DNA from: Nitrososphaerota archaeon
GTDB lineage: Archaea > Thermoproteota > Nitrososphaeria_A > Caldarchaeales > JAVZCJ01
Direction: 5' to 3'
Assembly (NCBI GenBank): GCA_038817485.1
Contig: JAWAZL010000011.1
Location: 8,077-43,443 of the forward strand
Length of the DNA: 35,367 bases
Shown: in pieces, positions 7,353 to 15,907 of the stretch
How positions within the stretch are numbered: the stretch's first letter is position 1
Layout: each line of letters begins with the position of its first letter
Notes under the pieces: model-generated
What the model saw: only the letters and a program-made list of their open reading frames with translations
Databases searched by the model: none
Told to the model about the DNA's origin: nothing
Program-made: the position numbers and the translations under genes

Positions 7353-7776
7353 TAATCTTTTTTACAATTTGAGAAGAACTATTTATCTGCCCGCTTCTAA
7401 ATTTTTTTAATCTTACTATTTTTATATTCCAATTTTTCTCTTTGCAAATTCTTTCAAATTCCTTCATTATTTTTATTTGATCGTATCCAAAAACAATTAT
7501 ATCTGGTTTAATTTTCTTAACAATTTTTTCAATTGAAAATTTTTTAAAACCTAAAATTGTGACATCTACTGGCTTTAAAGATGATACAATTCTTTTTCTA
7601 ATTCTCTCATTAAATATTGGTTTTACTCCTTTAAATTTTAATACAGTAGAATCTCTAGCTATCACAACTATTAATTTAGAATTTTTTCCACCTATTTTTT
7701 TAGCTTTTTCTAAAAATAGAATATGCCCTGGATGAATTAAATCGAATACTCCACTAACTAAAACTTTCTTTGCCAT
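7327..7776 (-). CDS. ribL: FAD synthase (archaeal RibL, cytidylyltransferase-like)
   Basis: An approximately 149-residue nucleotidyltransferase that adenylates FMN to FAD. The N-terminal VLVSGVFDLIHPGH contains the HxGH nucleotide-binding signature, and VFGYDQ is the second conserved loop. RSGQINSSSQIVKK near the C-terminus fits the family's RSS-type ending, in slightly changed form. A GTG nine bases upstream (7785) would add three residues; the ATG at 7776 just before AKKVLVSG is preferred. It follows the diphthine synthase gene by about 50 bases on the same strand, so they may share a transcript. Paired with convergent ribK, it completes flavin cofactor synthesis. Confidence 0.9.
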   Translation of the reverse strand: MAKKVLVSGVFDLIHPGHILFLEKAKKIGGKNSKLIVVIARDSTVLKFKGVKPIFNERIRKRIVSSLKPVDVTILGFKKFSIEKIVKKIKPDIIVFGYDQIKIMKEFERICKEKNWNIKIVRLKKFRSGQINSSSQIVKKIIKLRGHKF

Positions 7777-7827
7777 TTTTCTCACTTTCTAAGGATAATA
7801 TTTTTTAATAAATTTTTTTAATTTAAA

Positions 7828-8883
7828 TTATAGAATACTTTCCCATTCGAACTCTATTAATTTTAATAATCTTAAACAATCTAATAATCCTTCACTATAA
7901 GAAGATGATATCAATGAAGTTTGGTAATTCCCCTTATCATAAAAATATTTTGCATCTTCATAATAATTATATGCATATTCTATTATTTTTAGAATATCTC
8001 CACTAGAAATTTTATCTTTCCTAGACTCTATTTGCTTAAAAACATTCTCAAGTTTTTGAATATATATTCTTGATCTCTTTTTCCTAATATCTTCATATTT
8101 ATGTTTTTCAATATATTCATCACTTAAATTGAATGTTTTTTTCAAAATTTCTTTTTCATTATATTGTAGCTCTCCTAAAAAAATTAAACATTGAGGAAAT
8201 TTTTCATATTTCTCATTAATATGTTCTTTAATTGTTTTTAAAATAATTCTAGAATCTTCATATCCTATTCTTTCAAATGCTATTACTAGCATGTCCTTTC
8301 TTAAAAAGCCTTCTCCAAATATTTCTTCAAATTCCATAAGATTTTTTAATGCATCATTTATTGATAATCCACCATTTTTAGTATCTAAAAGAGAAAGTGT
8401 ATGTAATCCTCTTAAAGAATTTTCAAGGATTTCTTGATAAGGTTGCCTTAAATGCTCTATATTATTTGTTTTTGGTATTGTTACTATTCTTCCAAATCTA
8501 TATGTACTTAATCCAGATAAACTAATTGCAGCTGAAACTATCGATACTCCATGAATTGTTTCAATTTTAATATTCCTTTCTATAGCTAATTCTTTTAAAG
8601 AAATATGAGTTGTAGCAATAAATGGATCTCCTGGAATAAGTATAGCAATATTTTTATCCTTAGCTTCTTCGATTATTTTTAATGCTCCATTTTCAAGCAT
8701 TTCTCTATTAGCTATAATAATTTCTTTAGAAATTAATTTAGATAATTCTTTAATATCTTTTTCATTTATTTTACTAGTATAAATATCAAGGAAAATTTTA
8801 TTTGATTTTTTTAAAATCTCTAATCCTTTTAAAGTTAAATATTTACAACCATTAATTCCTAATCCTATAAAAAATAGAGTCAT
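7828..8883 (-). CDS. dphB: Diphthine synthase fused to a C-terminal DUF357 domain
   Basis: Residues 1 to about 255 are a SAM-dependent tetrapyrrole-methylase-fold enzyme of the diphthine synthase family: MTLFFIGLGING, LIPGDPFIATTH, HGVSIVSAAISLSGLSTYRFG. It trimethylates the modified histidine of elongation factor 2 on the way to diphthamide. The archaeal enzyme is usually about 250-270 residues; here residues 262-351 add a helical DUF357-like domain, recognisable by YYEDAKYFYDKGNYQTSLIS and the following YSEGLLDCLRLL. DUF357 is an archaeal helical domain of unknown role that I know mainly as a separate small protein. The fusion is in one frame with no stop. The gene is divergent from the nucleotidyltransferase at 8970. 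Confidence 0.88.
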   Translation of the reverse strand: MTLFFIGLGINGCKYLTLKGLEILKKSNKIFLDIYTSKINEKDIKELSKLISKEIIIANREMLENGALKIIEEAKDKNIAILIPGDPFIATTHISLKELAIERNIKIETIHGVSIVSAAISLSGLSTYRFGRIVTIPKTNNIEHLRQPYQEILENSLRGLHTLSLLDTKNGGLSINDALKNLMEFEEIFGEGFLRKDMLVIAFERIGYEDSRIILKTIKEHINEKYEKFPQCLIFLGELQYNEKEILKKTFNLSDEYIEKHKYEDIRKKRSRIYIQKLENVFKQIESRKDKISSGDILKIIEYAYNYYEDAKYFYDKGNYQTSLISSSYSEGLLDCLRLLKLIEFEWESIL

Positions 8884-8969
8884 TTTCTTTTCTTTAAAAA
8901 ATAATAATAGCTTAAAATATTTTTAAACAAGATAAATATTTTAAGCATCTTTTTTATTTTAAATATTTA

Positions 8970-10181
8970 ATGAAAGGGTTAAATAAAGCCGTGGTTTTTG
9001 CAGCTGGAGCTGGAACTAGGCTTCATCCTTTAACAGTTACTAGACCTAAACATTTATTACCATTATGTGGAAAACCAGTTTTATGGCATGTAATATATTC
9101 TTTAAAAGAAATAGGTATTGAAAATATAGGTGTAACCATTCATCATAATAAAGAACAAATAATAAAATACTTAGAAGAAAATAATCCAGGAGTAAAAATA
9201 TCATTTATTGAACAAGAACCTTTAGGTACTGGACATGCATTATATTCTTGTTTTGATTTTTTAAAAAATGAAAAATACTATGTTACAATTTATGGAGATG
9301 TTGTAATTAAATCTAGTATATTAAAAGATTTCATAAATTTCTTTTATAAAGAAGATATGGATGGAGCAATGATAGTTGCTGAAACTCATGATCCAAAAAG
9401 ATATGGTCTTGTAAAAGTAAAAAATAATTTTTTAGAAGAAATTATAGAAAAACCATCTGAAGAAGAAATTAAGTATATTGAAAAATATTATATAAATACA
9501 GGAGTTTATATATTATCTAATGATGCTTTTAAATTTTTTGAGAAAATTCATGTTTCAAAAAGAGGTGAATATGAACTTACAGATATATTGAGCTTATTAG
9601 CTAAAAATGGGAAAAGGATAGGGATTTTTGTATGCGAACCAGGATGGTGGTTTGATATTGGTCTTCCTTGGGATTTATTAGAAGCAAATAGGAAATATAT
9701 GGATTTAATAGAAGATGAAAAAGTAAAAGAATTTAATGGAGTAATAATTAATGGTAAAGTTATTATAAGTAAAGGTGTATCGATTAAACCTGGAACATAT
9801 ATAGAAGGGCCATCGATAATAATGGATAATGTATCTATAGGAGCTAATTCAACAATAGGTCCTTATACTTATATTGGAGAAAAAAGCACCATTGGCAATT
9901 CGAGTGTAGTAGAAAAAACATTAGTTTTAGAAAATTCAATAATAGGAAATCATGTCTCTTTAAGAAATTCAATAATAGGAGAAGGAGCAATAATCGGTGA
10001 TAATGTGAGTGTCTCAGACGTGAATTATTCGCAAGATATTACAATAAAAGTTTCTTTAGCTGGCCATGTTTATGATATTGGAAAAAAGAAATTTGGAGCT
10101 GTTATAGGATCCTATGCTATTGTCCCTTCTTTAACAGCTCTTAAAGCCGGACAAATAATAATGCCCTACACTATATATTAA
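8970..10181 (+). CDS. Sugar-phosphate nucleotidyltransferase with left-handed beta-helix domain
   Basis: A 403-residue two-domain protein. The N-terminal domain (1 to about 235) has the pyrophosphorylase signature AAGAGTRLHPLTVTRPKHLL, the substrate loop PLGTGHAL and IYGDVV with the metal-binding Asp, then the CEPGWWFDIGLPWDLLEAN segment. The C-terminal domain (about 255-400) is a hexapeptide-repeat beta-helix with many repeats of the form IIG-x-x-x. This architecture fits archaeal glucose-1-phosphate thymidylyltransferase or GlcNAc-1-phosphate uridylyltransferase (ST0452/GlmU-like). I do not see the catalytic acetyltransferase motif of GlmU clearly, so a second activity is uncertain. It would supply activated sugar for surface glycans. 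Confidence 0.85.
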   Translation: MKGLNKAVVFAAGAGTRLHPLTVTRPKHLLPLCGKPVLWHVIYSLKEIGIENIGVTIHHNKEQIIKYLEENNPGVKISFIEQEPLGTGHALYSCFDFLKNEKYYVTIYGDVVIKSSILKDFINFFYKEDMDGAMIVAETHDPKRYGLVKVKNNFLEEIIEKPSEEEIKYIEKYYINTGVYILSNDAFKFFEKIHVSKRGEYELTDILSLLAKNGKRIGIFVCEPGWWFDIGLPWDLLEANRKYMDLIEDEKVKEFNGVIINGKVIISKGVSIKPGTYIEGPSIIMDNVSIGANSTIGPYTYIGEKSTIGNSSVVEKTLVLENSIIGNHVSLRNSIIGEGAIIGDNVSVSDVNYSQDITIKVSLAGHVYDIGKKKFGAVIGSYAIVPSLTALKAGQIIMPYTIY

Positions 10182-10221
10182 ATAGAGGAGCTTAAATAAT
10201 TTAAAGCATATAAGTTATTGA

Positions 10222-11160
10222 ATGGTTTTAAATTTTCTATTAATTAGCCTATTTTCCATTTTTTTAATAAATAATAATGGAACATTGATTTTAAATACTA
10301 ATATCTTAAATAATGGTTTTGAAAATGAAATTTTAATAGATTTAGCAAAAATAGAAAAAGAAATTTATGTGAAAATCATCGAATTAAATAGAACAATCAT
10401 TTTTAATAATGCTAAAAAGATTAAATTAAATTTAATGGATGATGAAATAATAAATTTTAATGAATTGAATTTAATTATTTATTCAAATAAAGAAGAATAT
10501 AAATTAAAAATACCTATAAAAAATGTAATATGTAAAATTTTTTATGCGGAAAGGATAGGAGCAGATATTTTTATATATTATTTACTAGACCCCTTTTTGC
10601 CGCATAATTTCATAGCACATGTAAATAATATAGAAAACATTTTTATAATAAAGGAAGCAAAAGAAAAAATAATATTAAAAAATATTCCAATGAATTCCAC
10701 TATCACATTTATATTTAAAATATTAAAGGAAGAATCTATATACATAGAGCCTAGAAATTTCACAATAAATGAAGAAATTTTAATTTATATGGAAAAGAAT
10801 AATTCAAATTTTAATGTAAATATTTTTAATAAAACTCCAAATCTTTATTTAAAGAATATTCCAATCTTAATTAACTCTTCTAAAGAAAAAATATCACAAA
10901 TAATAGAATATCTTCCGCCAAATTCAAAATATTCATTTTCAATAAAAAATTCTATGAATGAAGATTTAAGAAGATTAAATTGGGGAAAAAATTCATTTTC
11001 AAATTATGAAGAAAAAGTAGAAGAAAATAAAGAATCTAATTTTAATTTAAAATTTTTTATTTTTATATTACTCTTATCATTTATTATAATTTCCATTGCT
11101 TTTAGAAATAGAGAAATCGAAGAGAGAAAATTGGATAAGAGATTTAGCAAAAAGTTTTGA
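10222..11160 (+). CDS. Membrane-anchored extracellular protein of unknown function
   Basis: A 312-residue protein, very rich in Asn, Ile and Lys. Residues 2-16 (VLNFLLISLFSIFLI) form a signal-like hydrophobic segment. Residues about 272-293 (NLKFFIFILLLSFIIISIAF) form a membrane helix followed by a charged tail (RNREIEERKLDKR). The region between would be outside the cell and is beta-rich in appearance, with several Asn-x-Ser/Thr sites. I recognise no family. It starts 40 bases after the nucleotidyltransferase and may share its transcript. Its last 84 bases overlap the convergent DUF99 gene, so both proteins use the same DNA for their C-termini. Confidence 0.7.
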   Translation: MVLNFLLISLFSIFLINNNGTLILNTNILNNGFENEILIDLAKIEKEIYVKIIELNRTIIFNNAKKIKLNLMDDEIINFNELNLIIYSNKEEYKLKIPIKNVICKIFYAERIGADIFIYYLLDPFLPHNFIAHVNNIENIFIIKEAKEKIILKNIPMNSTITFIFKILKEESIYIEPRNFTINEEILIYMEKNNSNFNVNIFNKTPNLYLKNIPILINSSKEKISQIIEYLPPNSKYSFSIKNSMNEDLRRLNWGKNSFSNYEEKVEENKESNFNLKFFIFILLLSFIIISIAFRNREIEERKLDKRFSKKF

Positions 11161-11703
11161 AACTCTTATTGGTTCAGGTATTCTACCATGCAAAGTAAAT
11201 TTATTAAGAATTTTAATAGAGTCATTTAAAGAAATACCAAAAAACCTTATAAAAACTTTATATCCAGTTTTCAATAATACTTCAATCCTTTCACCATTTC
11301 TTTTGTAAACTTCAATCCTTTCTTTATAATCTTTTGGAAAATATTGAATTATGTATTTCTCTAAACCAGGAGATTCTTCATAAGTAATGCATATAAGTGG
11401 CAATTTTAAATCATTATAAATTTTATTTAAATCTATTATATTAAACCAGCTAATAACACATCCATTAAGCATAATCAAATTTATATCATCCCTATTTAAT
11501 GCTTTAAACATTTCAATAATTTTTTCAGTTGAATCCATTCCTCCAACATTACAATTAGATACTATTACTCCATCTATTATAAAATCTCCTCTCATAACTA
11601 TTCCTACTAAAATAGATTTTTTGCTTTTTTCTATATTGAAACTTTCGGCTATTCCTAGAACACGTAATCCAGGTTTATCTATATGAAGTTTATGAAATTC
11701 CAT
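11077..11703 (-). CDS. DUF99 family protein (endonuclease V-like fold)
   Basis: A protein of about 208 residues matching the archaeal DUF99 family: HKLHIDKPGLRVLGIAESF, VGIVMRGDFIIDGVIVS, GGMDSTEKIIEMFKALNRDD, INLIMLNGCVISWFNIIDL, then HGRIPEPIRVSKLFAKSL. DUF99 is related to endonuclease V by fold, but its activity is not established to my knowledge. The ORF is open back to 11775, but the ATG at 11703 is preferred: the conserved family start HKLHIDKPG follows at once and TATATATA (11732-11739) lies about 30 bases upstream. The 3' end overlaps the convergent gene by 84 bases. Confidence 0.85.
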   Translation of the reverse strand: MEFHKLHIDKPGLRVLGIAESFNIEKSKKSILVGIVMRGDFIIDGVIVSNCNVGGMDSTEKIIEMFKALNRDDINLIMLNGCVISWFNIIDLNKIYNDLKLPLICITYEESPGLEKYIIQYFPKDYKERIEVYKRNGERIEVLLKTGYKVFIRFFGISLNDSIKILNKFTLHGRIPEPIRVSKLFAKSLIQFSLFDFSISKSNGNYNK

Positions 11704-11731
11704 TTTTTTCAATAAATAAGAAGAAAAAGAA

Positions 11732-11739
11732 TATATATA
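11732..11739. promoter_or_regulatory. Palindromic TATA element between divergent genes
   Basis: TATATATA lies 28-36 bases before the preferred DUF99 start (11703, minus) and 34-42 bases before the small zinc-ribbon gene start (11774, plus). It reads the same on both strands and is the only strong TATA box in the 70-base gap, so it may serve both genes or only DUF99. Confidence 0.4.
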
Positions 11740-11773
11740 GGTATTTTCTTTTTTGAAATTTAAGAAGGTTTTC

Positions 11774-11926
11774 ATGAGAAAAAAGATTGTTAAATGCCCA
11801 GAATGTGGATATGAATTTGATATTTCTTATTCTAGAGTATTTACATGCGGTAATTGTCCAAGCGTTGTTTCTTGCGAATATATTAAATGCCCAAAATGTG
11901 GGCATGAATTTCCTAAAATATTATAA
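11774..11926 (+). CDS. Small two-ribbon zinc protein (50 residues)
   Basis: An intact ATG-to-TAA frame of 50 codons. The protein has CPECGYEFD at residues 8-16, a middle CGNCPS with a further Cys, and CPKCGHEF near the C-terminus. This gives two classic CPxCG zinc knuckles flanking a third CxxC pair, enough for one or two zinc ribbons. The spacing SYSRVFTCGNCPSVVSCEY resembles small conserved archaeal zinc-ribbon proteins of unknown role. It is divergent from DUF99 and 44 bases upstream of the kinase-like membrane protein, with which it may be co-transcribed. The cysteine pattern makes it very unlikely to be a chance ORF. Confidence 0.85.
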   Translation: MRKKIVKCPECGYEFDISYSRVFTCGNCPSVVSCEYIKCPKCGHEFPKIL

Positions 11927-11970
11927 AAAAATTTAAAAAGGTATTTTTTTAATATTATAAATGAAAAATT

Positions 11971-12669
11971 ATGAATATGAATGATTTAATTTTAGTAATT
12001 CTAGCATATCTATACGTTTTTATAATTGTAGCTATAGGAGAATTTTTAAGAAAGGAGAAAGGGTTTCATCCAATAATTACTAGAAGACTTATACATATAT
12101 TTGCTGGATGCATAGTAATAATAGTTCCACTTTTCTCAAGCTTTTTATGGCCAATGCTAGTTCCTTTAGGTTTACTTTTTCTAGTTATTTATTCTTTTAA
12201 ATCTAAAAGTGAGAATCCATTTAAATCTTCTATGGTTGTATCTGGGGATGTGGCAGCTCATGCTTATGGGCCAGCATATTATATAATGAGCATATTAATA
12301 CTTGTAATAATTTATGGATATCTTAATAAAATATTAGCTATTATTATTCCATCTTATATAATGGCTTGGGGAGATGGAATAGTACCTTTATTAGCTCCAA
12401 AATTAAAAAAACAACATAAATATCCTTGGAGTCAAAAAAGTATTGAAGGATCAGCAATAGTATTTTTATTTTCTTTATTAGGAGCTATTTTCTCAAGTTT
12501 CTTATATAGTTTAATAACGAATACACTTTTTTATCCTTTAATAAAAATTTGTTTTATAGCTTCTTTAGTAGGAACTATTACTGATGCATTAACTTTTGGC
12601 CCTTTAAAATATTATGATAATTTTACAATTCCATTAATTTCTTCTATAGCAGTAGCAATTATGATCTAA
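11971..12669 (+). CDS. CTP-dependent polyprenol/phytol kinase-like membrane protein
   Basis: A 232-residue protein with about seven membrane segments, of the phosphatidate cytidylyltransferase/dolichol kinase superfamily. Supporting segments are RRLIHIFAG (residues about 39-47), SGDVAAHAYGP, the core AWGDGIVPLLAPKL followed by the basic KYPWSQKSIEGSAI, and the C-terminal ITDALTFGPL. This AWGDG...K-S-x-EGS pattern fits plant phytol kinase (VTE5) and dolichol kinase, which phosphorylate a prenyl alcohol with CTP. In archaea the substrate could be dolichol or geranylgeraniol. It differs from CarS, the CDP-archaeol synthase. The exact substrate is inferred only. Confidence 0.78.
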   Translation: MNMNDLILVILAYLYVFIIVAIGEFLRKEKGFHPIITRRLIHIFAGCIVIIVPLFSSFLWPMLVPLGLLFLVIYSFKSKSENPFKSSMVVSGDVAAHAYGPAYYIMSILILVIIYGYLNKILAIIIPSYIMAWGDGIVPLLAPKLKKQHKYPWSQKSIEGSAIVFLFSLLGAIFSSFLYSLITNTLFYPLIKICFIASLVGTITDALTFGPLKYYDNFTIPLISSIAVAIMI

Positions 12670-12676
12670 AATCTTT

Positions 12677-12692
12677 AAAAATATATATTTTT
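12677..12692. promoter_or_regulatory. AT palindrome upstream of the Lrp-type regulator
   Basis: AAAAATATATATTTTT is a perfect 16-base palindrome 27-42 bases before the regulator's TTG start. Lrp/AsnC proteins often bind AT-rich palindromes in their own promoters. The same bases can be read as a TATA box, so its role as an operator is a guess. Confidence 0.3.
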
Positions 12693-12718
12693 GTATATGA
12701 TATATTTAGTGAAATATC

Positions 12719-13198
12719 TTGATAAAAAAATTAGATAAAAAAAATATAGAATTGCTTAAACTTCTTCAAAAAGATGGTAGAGCGTCTTATACTGCTCTTG
12801 CTAAAGAAATTGGAATAAGCGAAACAGCAATTTATATGCGTATGAAAAAACTTATGAATGAAGGTTATATTAAAAAATTTCAAGCAATTTTAGATTCAAA
12901 TAAATTAGGGTTAAATTTAATAGCTTTTATAGGAATTAAAGCATCCCCATCTAAGTATGATGATGTTTTAAAAGCATTAGTAAAAATGCCTGAAATATGT
13001 GAATTATACGATGTTACTGGAGAATATTATTGCTTAGCTAAAGTAAGAAGTATGAATCAAGAAGAATTAGCAAAAATATTAGATAAAATAGGTCATATAG
13101 ATGGAGTAATATCGAGTGATACAAAAATAGTTTTACGTACAATTAAAGAAACTCTTGAAATTCCAATAGAAATATTGTTTAAGGAAACTCAATCATAG
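12719..13198 (+). CDS. Lrp/AsnC family transcriptional regulator
   Basis: A 159-residue one-component regulator. Residues about 1-60 form the Lrp helix-turn-helix: IELLKLLQKDGRASYTALAK, EIGISETAIYMRMKKLMNEG, YIKKFQA. Residues about 65-145 form the RAM effector-binding domain: LIAFIGIKASPSKYDDVLKA, then ELYDVTGEYYCLAKVR. The start is a TTG; no ATG lies before the helix-turn-helix. Family members sense amino acids and control metabolism, sometimes their own gene; the effector cannot be predicted. Its last 6 bases overlap the convergent polymerase gene. Confidence 0.9.
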   Translation: MIKKLDKKNIELLKLLQKDGRASYTALAKEIGISETAIYMRMKKLMNEGYIKKFQAILDSNKLGLNLIAFIGIKASPSKYDDVLKALVKMPEICELYDVTGEYYCLAKVRSMNQEELAKILDKIGHIDGVISSDTKIVLRTIKETLEIPIEILFKETQS

Positions 13199-15793
13199 AA
13201 AACTTTCTAGTGATGTAACACCAACAATATTATTAAAATCTATTCCTAATGCATCTAATACTTGTTCAAAAGTAGACCTTAAATATTCTATATATTTTTC
13301 AGTATCGATTTGATCTTTCCTAGCAAGTTGTAAAGGTTCAACCCCTTCCTTATTTTTAGTTTTCACAAAACTTATTATGTCTCCAGCAACTATGTCATAA
13401 CCTTGAGATTCAAGCTTTTTTGCAGCTTTAACATGTTGAGGAGTTGTTTTCATGTATTTTTCAGGTTTTCTACTTATCATGATATGAAATGCAAGCTCTT
13501 CTAAAGCAAAATCCCCTCTTTTCAATTTGAAATACCATTCTCTAATAAGATTTCCAATCCTTTCTTTAGCTATTTCAAAATCCTTTTCATTTTTAACATT
13601 TTTTAATTCATTTAGCATTTCATTAAAAGCTTTTTTAATAAATTCAGGAACATGTCTCTTTTTACCTGTTAAACCTTTTACATCTACTATTCCTTTATTA
13701 GTTACCCCTAAATAATTTTTCTTACGACTTGAAAAAACAACATAATTATAAATTTTATCTATTTCTAAATCAAGACCCATGCTTTCTTTAGTCCATTTTA
13801 TTAATTTTTCTATTGTTTCATAATTTTGAGTTTTTAAGAAAAGAGAATCTGTATCTCCATAAATAATTTTTATATTCATTTCTTTAGCCTTTTCTACAGT
13901 TTTTAAAAGAGCATATCTTCCTATTGCAGCTGTACCTTCAGCAACTGGTGGACAATATAGTGGAAAAGCTTCTGCTCCAAAAACTCCATAACTTGCATTC
14001 AAAAATACTTTTAAAGCTTTTTGTACAACATCATACCATATCCTTTTTTCTTGAGTTAAATTTTTATCAGAACTTTTAGGTTTATACCACTCAACTCTAA
14101 TATCTCTTAAGCATCCAATTATTAAACTTTGTAATCCTTTTATTTTTTTACATACCCAATGAGTAGTTTCAGGTATTAAATTATTTCTACATTCTGGATG
14201 AGGACATCTTACTGTTTCATAACTTAAATTCCAAATTTTTAAAGCTGAAGGATATAATGATGCAAAATCTAAAACTATAACATTAAAATGAACTCCTGGA
14301 AGTGGTTGAACAACTATTGCTCCTCTATATTTTTTCCCCTCTATAATTGCTTTTGTAGATATTACACCTTTCTCTTTAATAATATCTTCAGGCCTTGGAA
14401 TTAAATAATTTCTTTTTCTATGTTCATAATAAAATAAACTTTTAATCCATCCAGAAACTCCATGCCTGCATACATCTTCAATTGGCATCATGCTTATTCT
14501 AGATAAAACAATTAAAAGTTTTATAACAAGCTTATTATTAATCGTTACTAAATCATATACTAATGAAGCATCGCCAAAATTATATTCTGCTAATTCTTTA
14601 CTCGATAATTCAGATAAATTTTTTAAAATTTCTATTTTCCCTCTTCCTAGAATGCTTTTAGCAACACCATCTAAAGTATTTTCTCTATAAGCATTTCCAA
14701 ATGCATAAACTTGAATTGATTTATTAAAGAAAAATCTATATAAATCTATATGTATTCCCCTTTCAAGAGAAGCCCCTTCTTTAGATATAGTAATAGGAAT
14801 TTCCTCTTTACTCATATTTAATTTTTCTGCTCTATTCTTAAGATATGGAAGATCGAAATCATCTCCATTAAAAGTTACTACACAGGGATATTTATTTAAT
14901 ATATTAAAAGCTTCACGAAGCATTTCTCTTTCATTATTGAAAAATGTTACTGTAAATTCCTTATTTTCAATATTTTCAACATTTTCTTTAATTTTTAACA
15001 TTAGAACTCTTTTTAATCCATCAGATCCAACAAAAGCAATTGAAATTATAGGATATTCAGCTTTAGCAGGATTTGGAACTCGAGTTGAAATTGGGGAAAG
15101 TACTTCTAAATCTATAGATACATACTTTATTTCTGGTTGTTCAGCTTCAAGTAATAAAAGCCATTTTGCTATTTCCTTTTTTTCTTCTTCATTTTTATTA
15201 TTAAATTTTTCATTAATCATTTTATTAATTTCATTTAAAGAGGAAACCATTTTTAATATTCCATTTTCTATCTTATATGGCATTCCAGGTATTAAATTCA
15301 TATCATAAAGATAGTTCAAATGATATGGTATATCAGATTCCCATGTTTCTATAATTTCCCTTATAGAATCTTTCCTCCCACCTATTGATAAAGGGTCTGA
15401 AGCGATAATTTTTGTAACTTTAATATAACTATCTATTAAAGGATCATATTTTTCTTCTTGAATAAAATTTATTGCTCCTGCTTTAACTAAGTCTTCTCTA
15501 TTCTTTAATTCCTCTATATTACTTTTTGAATAACAGTATGGTTTATGATTTGTTTCATCATATAATAAAATTATTTCTTGTTTCTTCGGATCTAAAAGCT
15601 TTAAATAAGCTTTTCCTTTTGAACCATCATATCCTGAACCAAGTAGGAAATATATATTTTCATCTTTTTTATTATTGAATAAATAATCAAAAAGATTTTT
15701 ATTCATGCTTCCTATACTCATTTCATATGCTATATTTATTAGATTATTACACTTATATTTATATTTACTTGATCTCTCTTCATTTAAATACAT
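13193..15793 (-). CDS. polB1: Family B DNA polymerase, PolB1/Dpo1 type
   Basis: An 866-residue replicative polymerase resembling Sulfolobus Dpo1 along its whole length, including NLIPGMPY, the C-terminal TPQHVKAA and the end STFEQVLDALGI. Proofreading motifs: Exo I Asp228/Glu230 (SIDLEV), Exo II NGDDFD (309-314), Exo III Tyr404/Asp408. Polymerase motifs: A DFASLYPS (509-516), B from Lys595 to Gly603 (KVFLNASYG), C YGDTDS (645-650). All catalytic residues are present, so both activities should work. A cysteine-bearing insert (CPHPEC at 530-535, Cys548) may hold a metal. PolB1 is typical of TACK archaea. The gene is divergent from the RsmB-like gene with about 115 bases between. Confidence 0.95.
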   Translation of the reverse strand: MYLNEERSSKYKYKCNNLINIAYEMSIGSMNKNLFDYLFNNKKDENIYFLLGSGYDGSKGKAYLKLLDPKKQEIILLYDETNHKPYCYSKSNIEELKNREDLVKAGAINFIQEEKYDPLIDSYIKVTKIIASDPLSIGGRKDSIREIIETWESDIPYHLNYLYDMNLIPGMPYKIENGILKMVSSLNEINKMINEKFNNKNEEEKKEIAKWLLLLEAEQPEIKYVSIDLEVLSPISTRVPNPAKAEYPIISIAFVGSDGLKRVLMLKIKENVENIENKEFTVTFFNNEREMLREAFNILNKYPCVVTFNGDDFDLPYLKNRAEKLNMSKEEIPITISKEGASLERGIHIDLYRFFFNKSIQVYAFGNAYRENTLDGVAKSILGRGKIEILKNLSELSSKELAEYNFGDASLVYDLVTINNKLVIKLLIVLSRISMMPIEDVCRHGVSGWIKSLFYYEHRKRNYLIPRPEDIIKEKGVISTKAIIEGKKYRGAIVVQPLPGVHFNVIVLDFASLYPSALKIWNLSYETVRCPHPECRNNLIPETTHWVCKKIKGLQSLIIGCLRDIRVEWYKPKSSDKNLTQEKRIWYDVVQKALKVFLNASYGVFGAEAFPLYCPPVAEGTAAIGRYALLKTVEKAKEMNIKIIYGDTDSLFLKTQNYETIEKLIKWTKESMGLDLEIDKIYNYVVFSSRKKNYLGVTNKGIVDVKGLTGKKRHVPEFIKKAFNEMLNELKNVKNEKDFEIAKERIGNLIREWYFKLKRGDFALEELAFHIMISRKPEKYMKTTPQHVKAAKKLESQGYDIVAGDIISFVKTKNKEGVEPLQLARKDQIDTEKYIEYLRSTFEQVLDALGIDFNNIVGVTSLESFL

Positions 15794-15907
15794 AAAATCA
15801 TTGCAAAATCTTTTATAGAAGGGAACTATATTTTTAAAATTATTTTAAAATAAGGAAATTTTTAAGATGTAAAAAGAAAATAATTTGAATAATGGTTAGA
15901 TAAATCA

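Noticed and set aside
11096-11308. 70-codon + strand frame inside the DUF99 region
   Set aside because: It is the complement of conserved DUF99 codons and has no family features; a shadow frame.
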